A stretch of DNA of 35,710 bases from Prosthecobacter debontii (lineage in GTDB: Bacteria > Verrucomicrobiota > Verrucomicrobiia > Verrucomicrobiales > Akkermansiaceae): contig CAMBPB010000027.1 of NCBI GenBank assembly GCA_945869465.1, forward strand, positions 1 through 35,710. The letters are read 5' to 3'. A program made the translations under genes and the position numbers. Position 1 is the first letter of the stretch. Each line of letters begins with the position of its first letter. Below are positions 16,901 to 25,810 of the stretch, piece after piece. The notes below the pieces were generated by a model. That model was not told the origin of the DNA, made no database searches, and saw nothing but the letters and a program-made list of their open reading frames with translations.

Positions 16901-17710
16901 GGAAACCGCCTCCTCCTTCGCGGGAAGCAGCATTTCGAGTTCCGTATCGCGCACTTCCAGTCCTCTGATAGAAGTCAGCAGCTCGTCGCGCTCGGCGGTG
17001 AACTCGACGAATTTCCGGTGGCCGAGATGGGTGTCGAGCACGCGGGTGTCGGCGGCGAGTGCCTGATAGCGGCGGGCCTTGGCGACCTGGCGCTTGAGCG
17101 AGTTCATGCGGCGTTCCTGTTCTGCCAGAACATCGGAAACGCGCAGCAGGTTGGCCTCGGTGTATTCGAGTTTGCGCAGCGCTTCCTTTTTCTCGCGCTT
17201 GAATTTGGTGATGCCGGCGGCCTCTTCGAACACCGCGCGGCGTTCTTCCGGCTTGGACGAGAGGATCTGGTCGATCTGGCCCTGCGCCATGATCGAGTAG
17301 GCGGTGCGGCCGATGCCGGTGTCCATCAGCATGTCGTGGATGTCCTTCAAGCGGCAGAGTGTGCCGTTGATCCGGTATTCCGAGCGCCCGTCGCGAAACA
17401 CCCGGCGGGTGATGGCCACCTCGTTGAAATCGACTTTCAGCTGTCCTTCGCAATCCGCCATCGTCAGGGTGACTTCCGCCATGCCGAGCGGTTTGCGTTT
17501 TTCGGTGCCGTTGAAGATGACGTCGGCCATTTCACCGCCGCGCAGGGCCTTGGCCGAGGTCTCGCCGAGCACCCAGCGGATGGCATCGACGACGTTGGAT
17601 TTGCCGCAGCCGTTGGGGCCGACGATGCCGGTCACGCCTTCGGCGAATTCAAAGACGGTTTTGTCCGCGAAGGACTTGAAGCCATGGAGTTCCAGTGTTT
17701 TGAGATACAT
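13922..17710 (-). CDS. smc: Chromosome segregation protein SMC
   Basis: A 1262-residue condensin subunit that compacts and separates chromosomes as a dimer with ScpA and ScpB. The N-terminal ATPase half has GPNGCGKSNVVDAIRWVLGE (Walker A, about 33-40) and AQGQIDQILSSKPEERRAVF. Long coiled coils follow, interrupted by a hinge at about 505-690 (TPGIHGALASFIEADNSCAR). The C-terminal half has LLSGGERSMTAVALLFSIYM, Walker B CVLDELDAPLDESN and FIIVTHSKRTM. Before the conserved MGPVNLDAIEEFEE there is an acidic stretch (about 980-1020, GENSDDDEMP) that is longer than I expect for the family. The start is given by MYLKTLELHGFKSFADKT, the standard SMC opening. It is on the minus strand, 209 bases downstream of the subtilase gene. 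Confidence 0.97.
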   Translation of the reverse strand: MYLKTLELHGFKSFADKTVFEFAEGVTGIVGPNGCGKSNVVDAIRWVLGETSAKALRGGEMADVIFNGTEKRKPLGMAEVTLTMADCEGQLKVDFNEVAITRRVFRDGRSEYRINGTLCRLKDIHDMLMDTGIGRTAYSIMAQGQIDQILSSKPEERRAVFEEAAGITKFKREKKEALRKLEYTEANLLRVSDVLAEQERRMNSLKRQVAKARRYQALAADTRVLDTHLGHRKFVEFTAERDELLTSIRGLEVRDTELEMLLPAKEEAVSETRAAARTFEGELAELRHRSNEHKNALNSAQGRMAFNEERKAELESRIRQNHEDIYSTREKLAQQEFDFIAANESLDQLNRLIAEKEIQLAAAENRSKGTREERERIESALRETRGEANRTQTLIATMQAKIESALAQLEGTRERNRQLADEEQRLRLELEEFRAEQARIAGEVETTGSQLAELEESFQCAERAYQHTRGDLDAARTAAIESNRILAQRSARFQAVRQLVESGEGFEKGTQNVLKGLGNPDQFTPGIHGALASFIEADNSCARAIEAALGTHVHAVLVHDQAAAEAIISRLTEKQLGVAAILPETFVPHSAGTQMEALPEGATAWALDRIKSDKRISGVIERLLERVLIVPNLSTALRLRANHPGVTFVTLAGVMLSGEGMLRGGATAEGSTSVLELRNEARSLEAEVSSLADADEAARNRVTELEANLERLREEVEISRERLQRQKVELSTLQGQLSLATREVENFETKAENVRWERGELDNRERAAAEGREHLEGELASSRDRLESLENEGRRLQSESDAAVHREQDLSAALNELRTELAVERRAKQSAEEQQKPMEARLSELREVSIRRETEIEAFTQRIEAAIGENSRLAEECETHRLEVEDLQVEINSRAAGRAVLLEAIETAETQLAAVRRDHAKVAEQKGREEIAATKLDLRLENLTNSIQERYQIDLSNFQPDAHALLASIASQKALQSRSGRQVIVAGEESGENSDDDEMPTMVVDGTGSDDMEIPGEMTGEPDWSFVESIVTDIKRRLDAMGPVNLDAIEEFEELEERYNFLKNQHDDLVTSKAELLEVIERINTETRRLFSETFAQVRINFREMFKELFGEKGEADLMLLDESDPLESGIEVTAKPPGKKLQSITLLSGGERSMTAVALLFSIYMIKPSPFCVLDELDAPLDESNINRFVKVLDRFIDRSQFIIVTHSKRTMARADVMYGVTMEEFGVSKPVGMRLTASDDTKTGTEAKSAAQKAALRLDA

Positions 17711-17919
17711 GCAGACAGCAGGTTGGGGGTTGGCCCGAGAGGGAAGTGGGCGTGAGGGACTCTAGGCCCAAGCCCCCGGGTTCGCAACGACTCAGGAACA
17801 ACCACACTGCATGCGGTATGTGCAAATCATAAAAACCACCATATATTGTGCTTTCGGGTATTTTGGGATTCCAAACTACTTTGCAACTGGGGCGGAAAAC
17901 TGGGGCGGAATCGTCCGTC

Positions 17920-20019
17920 TCAGTCCGGCATCACGCCGAGGCGGTAGAAGCGTCTGGGAGTCAGGGGACCCGGGTCCACCACCTGCATCGTCGAGCCGGT
18001 GCCCGGGATGGGCGATCCGAGGATGGACCAGGAATTGCCATTCAAGGTGGCGCTCCACTCGACTCGATAGATCCGCTCCTGGACGCTCGGAAAAGTCAGG
18101 ACGAAGGGGTTTCCAGGAAGCGCGGTGGAAACCGCGTGGGACGAGAACGCGAGGTGGCTGCCCGCATTGCCGGGGTGAGTCGCACTGAGAAACTCGTCGA
18201 GATTGGTGAAACCATCGCCATCGGCATCGCCGCCCGCGGGTTGGGCGAGACCGCCGAGGTTTTCGCTCTCCCACCAATCGGGCAGGCCATCGGCATCGGT
18301 GTCCACGATGGCGAGAAGATTGAGGCGGCCGCCGCTGGTCATTTTTCCGGTCAGCGCGCCGACCGGGGTGACGTGGCTGAGGATGCGGGTTTTTCTCTGG
18401 CTCACCGTCTCGGCGGGGAACTTCATGGCCGCGAAGGCGACCGCGCCGGCCACGTGGGGAGTCGCCATCGAGGTGCCGCTCAGAAACTGATAGGCGAGTG
18501 CCGGGTTTGGCGAGCAGACGACGGTTCCAGTCGTGATGAGCTGGGCGAGGATCGCCTCGCCGTCGGCTTGGGTGATATGGAGGGCCGGAATCCAACTGCC
18601 GCCGCCGCCCAGCGTCCAGGGGCTCGCCGCTCCAAGGGAATTGGTGGTATTGTCATAAACGATGGCGGCGACGGCACCGGCATTCATGGCGTTGGTGACC
18701 TTGACGGAGAAGTTCAGGGAGCCGCGCTGGATCAGGGCGATGTTGCCGCTGACGCCGCTTGGAAACGCGCCGGTATTTCCGATGCCACAGGCGTAGATCT
18801 GCCTGGTCAGGCCCTGGGGCGTGGTGGTGCCGGAAAAATCGATGTTCCGCGCGCTGTAACTCACGGTTCCGACCGCCACGCTGGAGACCAGCCCGCCCGC
18901 ACTCACGGGCTGGGTGGAGTGGATATTGACTCCGGGAGCCGCGAGATCGACCGAGCTGGCACCATAATTCGAAAAACCGGCCAGGCCGTTGTTCTGTGTT
19001 AGAGCGGCGACGGAGATGATGTTCGAGACGGGGTAGTTCGCGGGATAACTAGGTGTGGCATCGTTGTCGATGGTATCATTCCCCGCGGCGGCGCAGAGCA
19101 GGATGCCGGCATCACGCAGCGCCTCGATGGCCGATTGTTCGCTGGCGCTGAAGGACGGGCCGCCGAAGGAAGCGTTCAGGGCGACGATGTTGACGCCCCG
19201 TTGTTTGAGTGCGATGGCGTAGTTGAAAGCTTCGAGAACCGCCGACAGGGGAAGCGAGTCGCCATTGCTGGAAGCCTTCAGGGCTAACAACCGCGCCCGG
19301 TAATTCACGCCGATCACGCCAATGCCGTTTTTGCCCGCGGCGGCGATGGTTCCCGCCACGTGGGTGCCATGAAGGTCGGTGTCGGTGATGGTTGCGGTGT
19401 CGTCCGCGAAATCGTAGCCATGGATATCATCCGTGTAGCCGTTACCGTCATCGTCGATGCCGTTGCCGGCGATCTCCCCGGGGTTGATCCATAGGTTTGC
19501 GGCGAGGTCGGGGTGGGTGATGTCCATGCCGGTGTCCACCACGCCGACGACGACCTCGCCCGAGGCGGGCCGGGCCAATTTCCATGCCGGGATGAATTTC
19601 GTGTCCGCGCCGTTGGTGCCGCTGGAGGAATTCACCGTCTGGCCGGTGTTTTCCAAGCCCCAGAGTTTGGAGAATTCCGGGTCGTTGGGAACGCTTGCAT
19701 AAAGCCGGCGGATGTAGTTCGGCTCGACACTCGCAACGCGTGGATCCGCCTTCAGTTTTGCGATCAACTCCGCGGTGCTGCGATCTGTCCTTTTCACCAC
19801 GCCGGAGACGCGTTGGCGGTTCCAGGAGATCCATTTGTAATGCTTGGTCAGTTCGAGCGAATGCTGTTTCAGCGCGTTTTTCGCGCCGGTTGATCCGACG
19901 TCCGGCTTGAAGGTCACCAGAACCTCGCCCTCCACATGAGCGTGAGGGTTGGCAAGGAGGTGCTGCAACGGAAGTGCCAGCCACAGCCAGAAAATGGCAA
20001 TCGGGGGTGTGGATCGCAT
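17920..20019 (-). CDS. Secreted subtilisin-like (S8) serine protease with PA insert
   Basis: A 699-residue precursor. Residues 1-24 are a signal peptide and about 30-105 a fervidolysin-like propeptide (VEGEVLVTFKPDVGSTGAKN). The catalytic triad is Asp162 (VVDTGMD), His217 (LHGTHVAG) and Ser517 (SGTSMATPHVAG). A PA-type insert lies at about 375-495 (GNIALIQRGSLNFSVKVTNA). After the protease, DTDADGLPDWWE and DADGDGFTNLDEFL look like calcium-binding thrombospondin-3-type repeats, followed by a short beta domain ending RRFYRLGVMPD. It is probably secreted and degrades extracellular proteins. The gene is divergent from the second cytochrome gene, with 194 bases between them that should hold both promoters. 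Confidence 0.95.
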   Translation of the reverse strand: MRSTPPIAIFWLWLALPLQHLLANPHAHVEGEVLVTFKPDVGSTGAKNALKQHSLELTKHYKWISWNRQRVSGVVKRTDRSTAELIAKLKADPRVASVEPNYIRRLYASVPNDPEFSKLWGLENTGQTVNSSSGTNGADTKFIPAWKLARPASGEVVVGVVDTGMDITHPDLAANLWINPGEIAGNGIDDDGNGYTDDIHGYDFADDTATITDTDLHGTHVAGTIAAAGKNGIGVIGVNYRARLLALKASSNGDSLPLSAVLEAFNYAIALKQRGVNIVALNASFGGPSFSASEQSAIEALRDAGILLCAAAGNDTIDNDATPSYPANYPVSNIISVAALTQNNGLAGFSNYGASSVDLAAPGVNIHSTQPVSAGGLVSSVAVGTVSYSARNIDFSGTTTPQGLTRQIYACGIGNTGAFPSGVSGNIALIQRGSLNFSVKVTNAMNAGAVAAIVYDNTTNSLGAASPWTLGGGGSWIPALHITQADGEAILAQLITTGTVVCSPNPALAYQFLSGTSMATPHVAGAVAFAAMKFPAETVSQRKTRILSHVTPVGALTGKMTSGGRLNLLAIVDTDADGLPDWWESENLGGLAQPAGGDADGDGFTNLDEFLSATHPGNAGSHLAFSSHAVSTALPGNPFVLTFPSVQERIYRVEWSATLNGNSWSILGSPIPGTGSTMQVVDPGPLTPRRFYRLGVMPD

Positions 20020-20213
20020 GGCGGTTTTTGATTAGAACGGCGACAAACCCCGGTGGCGCCGCACTAGGCGGTCATGGCTCGGCGCATCCGGCTGAAAGGG
20101 GTATTTAAGCACCTTTTCAGCAACATGGAAAGGGCATTTCATGAGGGCAAAGAGTTGTCGGCGGCCGCTGTGCCCGATATCCTGCGTTTTCCTCCGTTCC
20201 CCTTCATGAGCAA

Positions 20214-22820
20214 ATGAGCAAGATTCTACTTATCATCGCGGCCGTGCTGTGCGCCTGCCCTTGGGGTTTTGCCACGGAGCCGTTCGTTCCCTCGGTGCCG
20301 GACAAGCAGCCGGAGCCGCCGTTTCCGCCGACGCCGCCGGAGGCCGGCATTCAAATGCTGGTGCCCGGCTTCACGGTGCGCGAACTGCCGGTGAAATTAA
20401 CGAACCTCAACAACCTCGAGTATGCGCCGGACGGACGCTTGTTCGCGGGAGGTTATGACGGACGGTTCCATCTTCTGCGCGACACGAATGGCGACGGCTT
20501 GGAGGACAAGGTGGCTACGTTTTCCATGGAAACGAACGAGAACTATCCGCTCGGCATGGCGGTGAAGGACGGCGAGCCTTACGCAGTGCTAACCGATGAG
20601 GTGGTGCGCTTTCGCGATACGAATGGCGACGGCGTGCCGGACAAGCGCGAAACCTTCATCAAGGGCTTCGACGATCCGGAGCTGGTGAAAGCGTCCTATC
20701 TCATGCACCGCCGCGTGGACAGTTCGATGGCCATCAGCTTCGGCCCGGACGGTGCGTTGTATGTGACGATGGGCAACGGCGCGCCCACCAACTCCTATTG
20801 GAACGACAAGGACGGCGCGCACTACTCCACCGCAAAGCGTCGCGGCTGTCTGTTGCGCCTCGGCGCGGATGGCAAGGTCGAACAACTCGCCAGCGGCCTG
20901 CGTTATATCATGTCGCTTCAATGGAACCACCATGGCGACCAATTCGGCACCGATCAGGAAGGCGCGACCTGGGTGCCTAATGGAAACCCGTTCGACGAAC
21001 TGCTGCACATTGAGCAAGGCCGCCACTATGGGTTTCCGCCGCGGCATCCGAAGTCGCTGCCGGACGTAGTGGACGAGCCGAGTGTGTGGGACTACGCGCC
21101 GCAACATCAGAGTGCGTGCGGATTCCGCTTCAACGGCCCGAGCGCCGGGCGCGGGCGCTTCGGCCCGGAGTTCTGGGCGCACGATGCGCTCGTCACCGGC
21201 GAGTCGCGCGGCAAACTCTGGCGCACGAAACTGGTGAAAACCGCGGCGGGTTATGTGGCGCGCAACGAGACCATCGCGCGGCTGGGCATGATGCCGGTGG
21301 ACTGCGCGATCTCGCCGCAGGGCGATCTGGTGGTCTGCTGCCACAGCGGCGCGCCGGACTGGGGCAACGGACCGAAAGGGGAGGGCCGCATTTTCAAAAT
21401 CAGCTACACGGATAAAGCCGTGGCGGTGCCGGTGTTGACCTATGCGCGGAGCACGACGGAAACGGTCATTGAATTCGACCGTCCGCTCGACCCGGAGAAA
21501 TGGCAGGACCTCGCCGCGCGCACGAAGATCGAAGCCGGCCGCTACGTCGATGCGGCCGACCGTTTGGAAAAGATGCGTCCGGGTTATGCGGTTGTGAAGA
21601 TGCAGCAGGAGCAGCCGCGCACCAACGTGGCGGTGAAAGCCGTGCGTGTCAGCGACGACAAACGCAGCATCGTCATCGAGAGCGAACCGCGCACCAACGC
21701 GGTGACCTACGCGATCAGCATCACCGGTGATGCTCCAGTTGATGTTGTTCACGATCTGTCGGGCCTTATTTGCGGCGGGAGCACCCATCATGTGGGCAGC
21801 AACCAGGGGTTGCGCTTCTGGCTTCCGCACCCCGACCTCAACGCCGCCCGCGAATTCACCCGCAGTAGCGCCACCTACGACGGGCTCTGGAAGGAAGTAT
21901 CTATCGGAGCTTCGCTCGAATATGACGGGCAACTCGACCTGTGGCAGTTGCTCACTCCGGCCACGCAGCCAGGATCGAAGCTCGACTACACACCCGAACC
22001 GGAGACCGTCACCGTCGTCTTCAAATACACCGCTGGGCGCGGAGACGAAGGGCAACCTCCCAGCGCAAGGCCCACCGTTCTCGAGGAATGGGCATTTGGC
22101 GGGCCGCGCCTTCCGTTCAAGGACGACGATGCACTCTTCCTCACCGCTCCCGGCGCGAAGGTCGAGCGATTCAGTGCAAAGGAAGCGCGACTCACCGTCA
22201 CTGCCCCGCAGGAGAACCAATGGCAGCGTTTCACCCTCGGCGTGAAACCTCCGGTCAAAGCCCTCGACGTTTCCTACTTTACCAACCGCGATCCCCGCCC
22301 GCGCGCCCTGCCCACGCGGCGCATCCTTTTGCCTTTCGCCTCTGTCGGCACCATCGAGGAACGTGTGAGCCGCATCCCGGAAATCGCCGGCGGCGATTGG
22401 AACGCTGGCCACGCGCTGTTCAAGGGCAAGGCCGCCTGCTCGACCTGCCATCCAATACGCGGCGAAGGCATGCCGGTCGGGCCCGACCTCAGCAACCTCA
22501 TCCACCGCGACTACGCCAGCGTGCTCAAGGACATCGCCGAGCCCAGCGCGGCCATCAATCCCGACGCCATCGGTTATGTGATCACGCTCAAGGATGGGGC
22601 GAGGGTCGCAGGCACCCGCATCGGCGAAACCGCGGACGAATTGCATATCGCCCGGCCCGGCGGAAACGTCATGCAGGTGGTGAAAACCAACATCGTCAAG
22701 ACCGAGCCGATGGCCGTCTCACTGATGCCGGCCGGTTTGGACAAGGCACTCACGCCGGAAGAACTCCGCGATCTGATGACCTATCTTCTCACGCCACAGC
22801 CATCCAAGGCCGCACCCTGA
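20214..22820 (+). CDS. Secreted PVC-type cytochrome with dehydrogenase-like propeller (second copy type)
   Basis: An 868-residue protein with signal peptide MSKILLIIAAVLCACPWGFA. About 40-400 form a propeller of the sorbosone-dehydrogenase/PVC type (LNNLEYAPDGRLFAGGYDG, FGPDGALYVTMGNGA), with two DTNGDG-x-x-DK motifs that may bind calcium. The middle part (about 410-720) is beta-rich and unassigned. The C-terminal heme domain has CSTCH at 742-746, GPDLSNL, DAIGYVITLKDGARVAGTRI and LMPAGLDKALTPEELRDLMT with a candidate Met ligand. It lacks the HEAT-like region of the protein at 2886-5954. It leads into the sulfatase and esterase genes on the same strand, so a role in periplasmic carbohydrate oxidation is likely but not shown. 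Confidence 0.88.
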   Translation: MSKILLIIAAVLCACPWGFATEPFVPSVPDKQPEPPFPPTPPEAGIQMLVPGFTVRELPVKLTNLNNLEYAPDGRLFAGGYDGRFHLLRDTNGDGLEDKVATFSMETNENYPLGMAVKDGEPYAVLTDEVVRFRDTNGDGVPDKRETFIKGFDDPELVKASYLMHRRVDSSMAISFGPDGALYVTMGNGAPTNSYWNDKDGAHYSTAKRRGCLLRLGADGKVEQLASGLRYIMSLQWNHHGDQFGTDQEGATWVPNGNPFDELLHIEQGRHYGFPPRHPKSLPDVVDEPSVWDYAPQHQSACGFRFNGPSAGRGRFGPEFWAHDALVTGESRGKLWRTKLVKTAAGYVARNETIARLGMMPVDCAISPQGDLVVCCHSGAPDWGNGPKGEGRIFKISYTDKAVAVPVLTYARSTTETVIEFDRPLDPEKWQDLAARTKIEAGRYVDAADRLEKMRPGYAVVKMQQEQPRTNVAVKAVRVSDDKRSIVIESEPRTNAVTYAISITGDAPVDVVHDLSGLICGGSTHHVGSNQGLRFWLPHPDLNAAREFTRSSATYDGLWKEVSIGASLEYDGQLDLWQLLTPATQPGSKLDYTPEPETVTVVFKYTAGRGDEGQPPSARPTVLEEWAFGGPRLPFKDDDALFLTAPGAKVERFSAKEARLTVTAPQENQWQRFTLGVKPPVKALDVSYFTNRDPRPRALPTRRILLPFASVGTIEERVSRIPEIAGGDWNAGHALFKGKAACSTCHPIRGEGMPVGPDLSNLIHRDYASVLKDIAEPSAAINPDAIGYVITLKDGARVAGTRIGETADELHIARPGGNVMQVVKTNIVKTEPMAVSLMPAGLDKALTPEELRDLMTYLLTPQPSKAAP

Positions 22821-22865
22821 GAACCCCACAAGGACCGGCGCAACGGGTTCGCCCATCTCCATGCG

Positions 22866-22914
22866 GTGACCATGGGATGGGCGGCTGCGCTTGTCATTGG
22901 TTTGCCATGGTCAC
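22866..22914. repeat. 10-bp perfect inverted repeat upstream of the sulfatase gene
   Basis: GTGACCATGG (22866-22875) pairs with CCATGGTCAC (22905-22914) across 29 bases, in the 192-base gap before the sulfatase ATG. It could be an operator or a leader hairpin. No T-run follows. Function unknown. Confidence 0.4.
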
Positions 22915-23012
22915 GGCGGACACGTTCCGGCGCTCCTTGCAAAGACGGGCCGTTCAAAATCCAGTTGCCGGACGCCGGCATGTGGAGACACTTTCACGAA
23001 CCCGGAAACACG

Positions 23013-24815
23013 ATGAAGAAACGAAGCCTGTTGATCGCTGTCATTTGTGCGGGTGCTTTGCCCGCGTTCAGCGTTTCCGGCCAGGCGCAACGCACCGAAA
23101 AACCCCTCAAACAGGTCGGCAAGAGTCCGCTCAAGGTGTTCATCCTTGCCGGGCAGTCGAACATGCAAGGGCAGGGGATTGTCACCTCGGTGCCTGAGGG
23201 TGGGGTGGAAAAGCCCGGCATGCTGGACTCCGCGGATATCAAGTCGAGCACGCTCGGCGCGAGGATCCTCACGAACGGAAAGGCAGGAGTTGGCAACTCT
23301 CTAACGATCCATGCCGGCTCGCTGGCCGCCGCAGCGACGAAGCCAAACATTGTCTATATCATGGCCGACGATCTCGGTTATGGCGATGTCCAGTGCCTCA
23401 ATCCGAAACGTGGGAAAATCAAAACTCCGCACCTCGACCAACTGGCGTCTCAGGGAATGACCTTCACCGATGCCCACAGTGGCTCGTCGGTTTGCACGCC
23501 CACGCGTTATGGACTTCTCACCGGCCGTTATGCCTGGCGCTCGCGCCTGCAGTCCGGCGTGCTCGAGGGCAGCAACGACCCGCCGCTGATAGCCGCGGGA
23601 CGCCTCACCGTGCCGGGGTTTCTCAAGAAACACGGTTATGCCACCGCGGCCATTGGAAAGTGGCACTTGGGATTCGAGTCCCAACTGCCTGGGGGGGCCG
23701 CGCCGGTTGACAGGAAGGGCAAAAAACGCGACCCGGGTGGCAAGAACGCGCCCGGCGGACGCGGCCTGCGCGTCGGCTCGCGCGTCATCGACGGACCGGT
23801 CACCCGTGGCTTCGATTATTTTTGGGGTTGCTCGAATGCCCGGACGATGTCCGGCCTGATCGAGAACGACAAAGTCATCGAGAAAATCGAGCCGGTCACC
23901 ATGTTGCCGCGCCTCGGCAAGCGGGCGGTGGGTTATGTCGCGCAACATGCCGCCGCCGCCAAGGCGGGCAAGCCGTTCTTTCTCTATCTGCCGCTCACCT
24001 CGCCCCACACTCCCATCGTTCCAGCGCCCGAGTGGCAGGGGAAAAGCGGCCTCGGCGACTACGGGGATTTCGTGATGCAAACCGACGCGGTGGTCGGCGA
24101 CGTGCTTGGCGCCCTGGAAAAACACGGACTAACGGACAGCACGCTCGTCATCTTCACCAGCGATAACGGCTGCGCGCCCCAAGCCGGAACCGCGGACTTG
24201 GAAAAACATGGTCACTACCCCAGCGCGCAATTCCGCGGTTATAAATCCGACATCTGGGACGGCGGCCACCGCATGCCGTTTTTCGTTCGCTGGCCCGGCA
24301 AGGTGAAGCCCGGTTCGCAAAGCGCGCAACTCATCTGCCACACCGATCTGCTTGCCACCTGTGCCGCCATCCTTGACGAAGAAATCCCCGCGACCGCTGC
24401 CGAGGACAGTGTGAGCATTCTTCCCGCGTTGTTAGGTTCCGACAAAGCCCCGCTGCACGAAGCCGTGGTCCACCATTCCATTCACGGCATGTTTGCCATC
24501 CGCCAGGGCCAGTGGAAACTCGCGCTGTGCCCGAACTCGGGCGGATGGGGCCAGCCGGGCGATGTCGATGCCGCGGCACGGGAACTCCCGGATGTGCAAC
24601 TCTATGACCTGAATGCCGACATCGCCGAAACCACAAACGTGCAGGCCGATCATCCGGAGGTGGTCGCGCGACTCACCAAGCTGTTGGAAAAATATATCTC
24701 GGACGGTCGCAGCACGCCGGGAGCGAGACGGAGCAACGACGTCAGTGTCGATGTCCGGAAAACCGGTGGCGAGCGGAAGAAGCAGAAGTCTGCCGCCGGA
24801 GCAGTCGATCCCTGA
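23013..24815 (+). CDS. Sulfatase (formylglycine type) with an esterase-like N-terminal fragment
   Basis: A 600-residue exported protein from the ATG at 23013 (MKKRSLLIAVICAGALPAFS, a good signal peptide). Residues 110-600 are an arylsulfatase: PNIVYIMADDLGYGDVQ, the modification site CTPTR with Cys161 (CxPxR, converted to formylglycine), GKWHLG, HTPI and FTSDNGCAP for metal and sulfate binding. Residues 40-58 read LKVFILAGQSNMQGQG, the nucleophile block of SASA/SGNH acetylesterases (Ser49), followed by about 50 residues of unassigned sequence; the rest of that esterase is absent. SLAAAATKPN just before the sulfatase looks like the end of a second signal peptide. The gene is 8 bases before the esterase gene. 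A separate sulfatase-maturing enzyme is not seen here. Confidence 0.92.
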   Translation: MKKRSLLIAVICAGALPAFSVSGQAQRTEKPLKQVGKSPLKVFILAGQSNMQGQGIVTSVPEGGVEKPGMLDSADIKSSTLGARILTNGKAGVGNSLTIHAGSLAAAATKPNIVYIMADDLGYGDVQCLNPKRGKIKTPHLDQLASQGMTFTDAHSGSSVCTPTRYGLLTGRYAWRSRLQSGVLEGSNDPPLIAAGRLTVPGFLKKHGYATAAIGKWHLGFESQLPGGAAPVDRKGKKRDPGGKNAPGGRGLRVGSRVIDGPVTRGFDYFWGCSNARTMSGLIENDKVIEKIEPVTMLPRLGKRAVGYVAQHAAAAKAGKPFFLYLPLTSPHTPIVPAPEWQGKSGLGDYGDFVMQTDAVVGDVLGALEKHGLTDSTLVIFTSDNGCAPQAGTADLEKHGHYPSAQFRGYKSDIWDGGHRMPFFVRWPGKVKPGSQSAQLICHTDLLATCAAILDEEIPATAAEDSVSILPALLGSDKAPLHEAVVHHSIHGMFAIRQGQWKLALCPNSGGWGQPGDVDAAARELPDVQLYDLNADIAETTNVQADHPEVVARLTKLLEKYISDGRSTPGARRSNDVSVDVRKTGGERKKQKSAAGAVDP

Positions 24816-24823
24816 ACCCGGCC

Positions 24824-25711
24824 ATGACAACCATAACAACCATGAACTCCATCACGTTTACCTTCACCGCGTTTTTCATCGCCTCATTGTGCGTGCATGC
24901 TGCTCCGGGTGCCGCGGATGGGGCGGGCGCATCGTGTGTGTATAAAAAAGCCGGCGCTCGCGAGCTGAAACTTTTTATCGAAAAGCCTGCGGGATGGAAG
25001 GCCACGGATCGGCGACCGGCTAGCGTGTTCTTCTTTGGCGGTGGCTGGGTTGGCGGCACTCCCGAGCAGTTTCTCAAACAAAGCGAGTATCTGGCGACAC
25101 GCGGCATGGTGGGCATCCGCGTGGAATATCGAACCATCCCGAAAGGCGACAAGGGACCGCCCGTGGTCTGCTGCGCCGACGCGAAGTCGGCCATGCGCCA
25201 TGTGCGGTCGCATGCGGCGGAGTTGGGTATCGATCCGCAACGCATCGCTGCCGCAGGAGGCTCCGCGGGCGGGCATCTGGCGGCGTTCACGTCGATGGTG
25301 GACGGCCAGGATGATCCGCAGGACGATCTCAAGGTTTCCTGCAGGGCGAACGCGCTGGTGCTCTTTAATCCCGTCTTCAGCAATGGTCCCGGCCAATGGG
25401 GCCATGAGCGGCTTGGCGACCGCTTCAAGGAATTCTCGCCGGCGCATCACATCGGCAACGACACGCCGCCGGCTATCGTGTTTCTGGGCGATCAGGACAA
25501 CCTGATTCCGGTTAGCGTGTTGCGGGACTTCGAGACGGGAATGAAACAGGCGGGCGCCCGTTGCGACGCGCATGTCTATCCGAAGGCCGGCCATGGTTTC
25601 TTCAATCGGGAGCCGCACTTCACCGCCACCTTGCTGGAAACTGATAGGTTTTTCGCATCGCTGGGCTGGCTTGAGGGGCCGCCAACACTCAAGCCAGCGG
25701 TTGCGAACTGA
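24824..25711 (+). CDS. Secreted alpha/beta-hydrolase esterase, BD-FAE-like
   Basis: A 295-residue hydrolase. The signal peptide ends near CVHAA; starts at 24824 and 24842 are both possible. The oxyanion region is FFFGGGWVGG, the nucleophile elbow GGSAGG (Ser about 143), the acid in LGDQDNLIP and the His in AGHGFFN. This pattern fits the bifunctional feruloyl/acetylxylan esterase-like (BD-FAE) and hormone-sensitive-lipase-related esterases that remove acyl groups from plant or algal polysaccharides. It starts 8 bases after the sulfatase stop, so the two are almost certainly co-transcribed and act on the same sort of decorated polysaccharide; the substrate is inference. Confidence 0.85.
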   Translation: MTTITTMNSITFTFTAFFIASLCVHAAPGAADGAGASCVYKKAGARELKLFIEKPAGWKATDRRPASVFFFGGGWVGGTPEQFLKQSEYLATRGMVGIRVEYRTIPKGDKGPPVVCCADAKSAMRHVRSHAAELGIDPQRIAAAGGSAGGHLAAFTSMVDGQDDPQDDLKVSCRANALVLFNPVFSNGPGQWGHERLGDRFKEFSPAHHIGNDTPPAIVFLGDQDNLIPVSVLRDFETGMKQAGARCDAHVYPKAGHGFFNREPHFTATLLETDRFFASLGWLEGPPTLKPAVAN

Positions 25712-25810
25712 CGGTTCATCGTGACAACCGCCCATGGCCCGAAACTTGCCGCTTTCCCCGAGGCGATGCAGCCTGCTAAGAACCGTGGCGCACAACAGTG
25801 TCCCCGACTT

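Noticed and set aside
15944..17755. Very long plus-strand open frame (603 codons) opposite smc
   Set aside because: It is a shadow of the SMC coiled-coil codons: Phe/Leu/Gly/Ala-rich mirror composition and no motif; smc on the other strand is certain.
20589..22646. Long minus-strand open frame (685 codons) opposite the second cytochrome gene
   Set aside because: Antisense shadow of a high-GC gene; the plus strand has a signal peptide and CSTCH heme site, while the minus frame is Arg/Val/Gly-rich without motifs.
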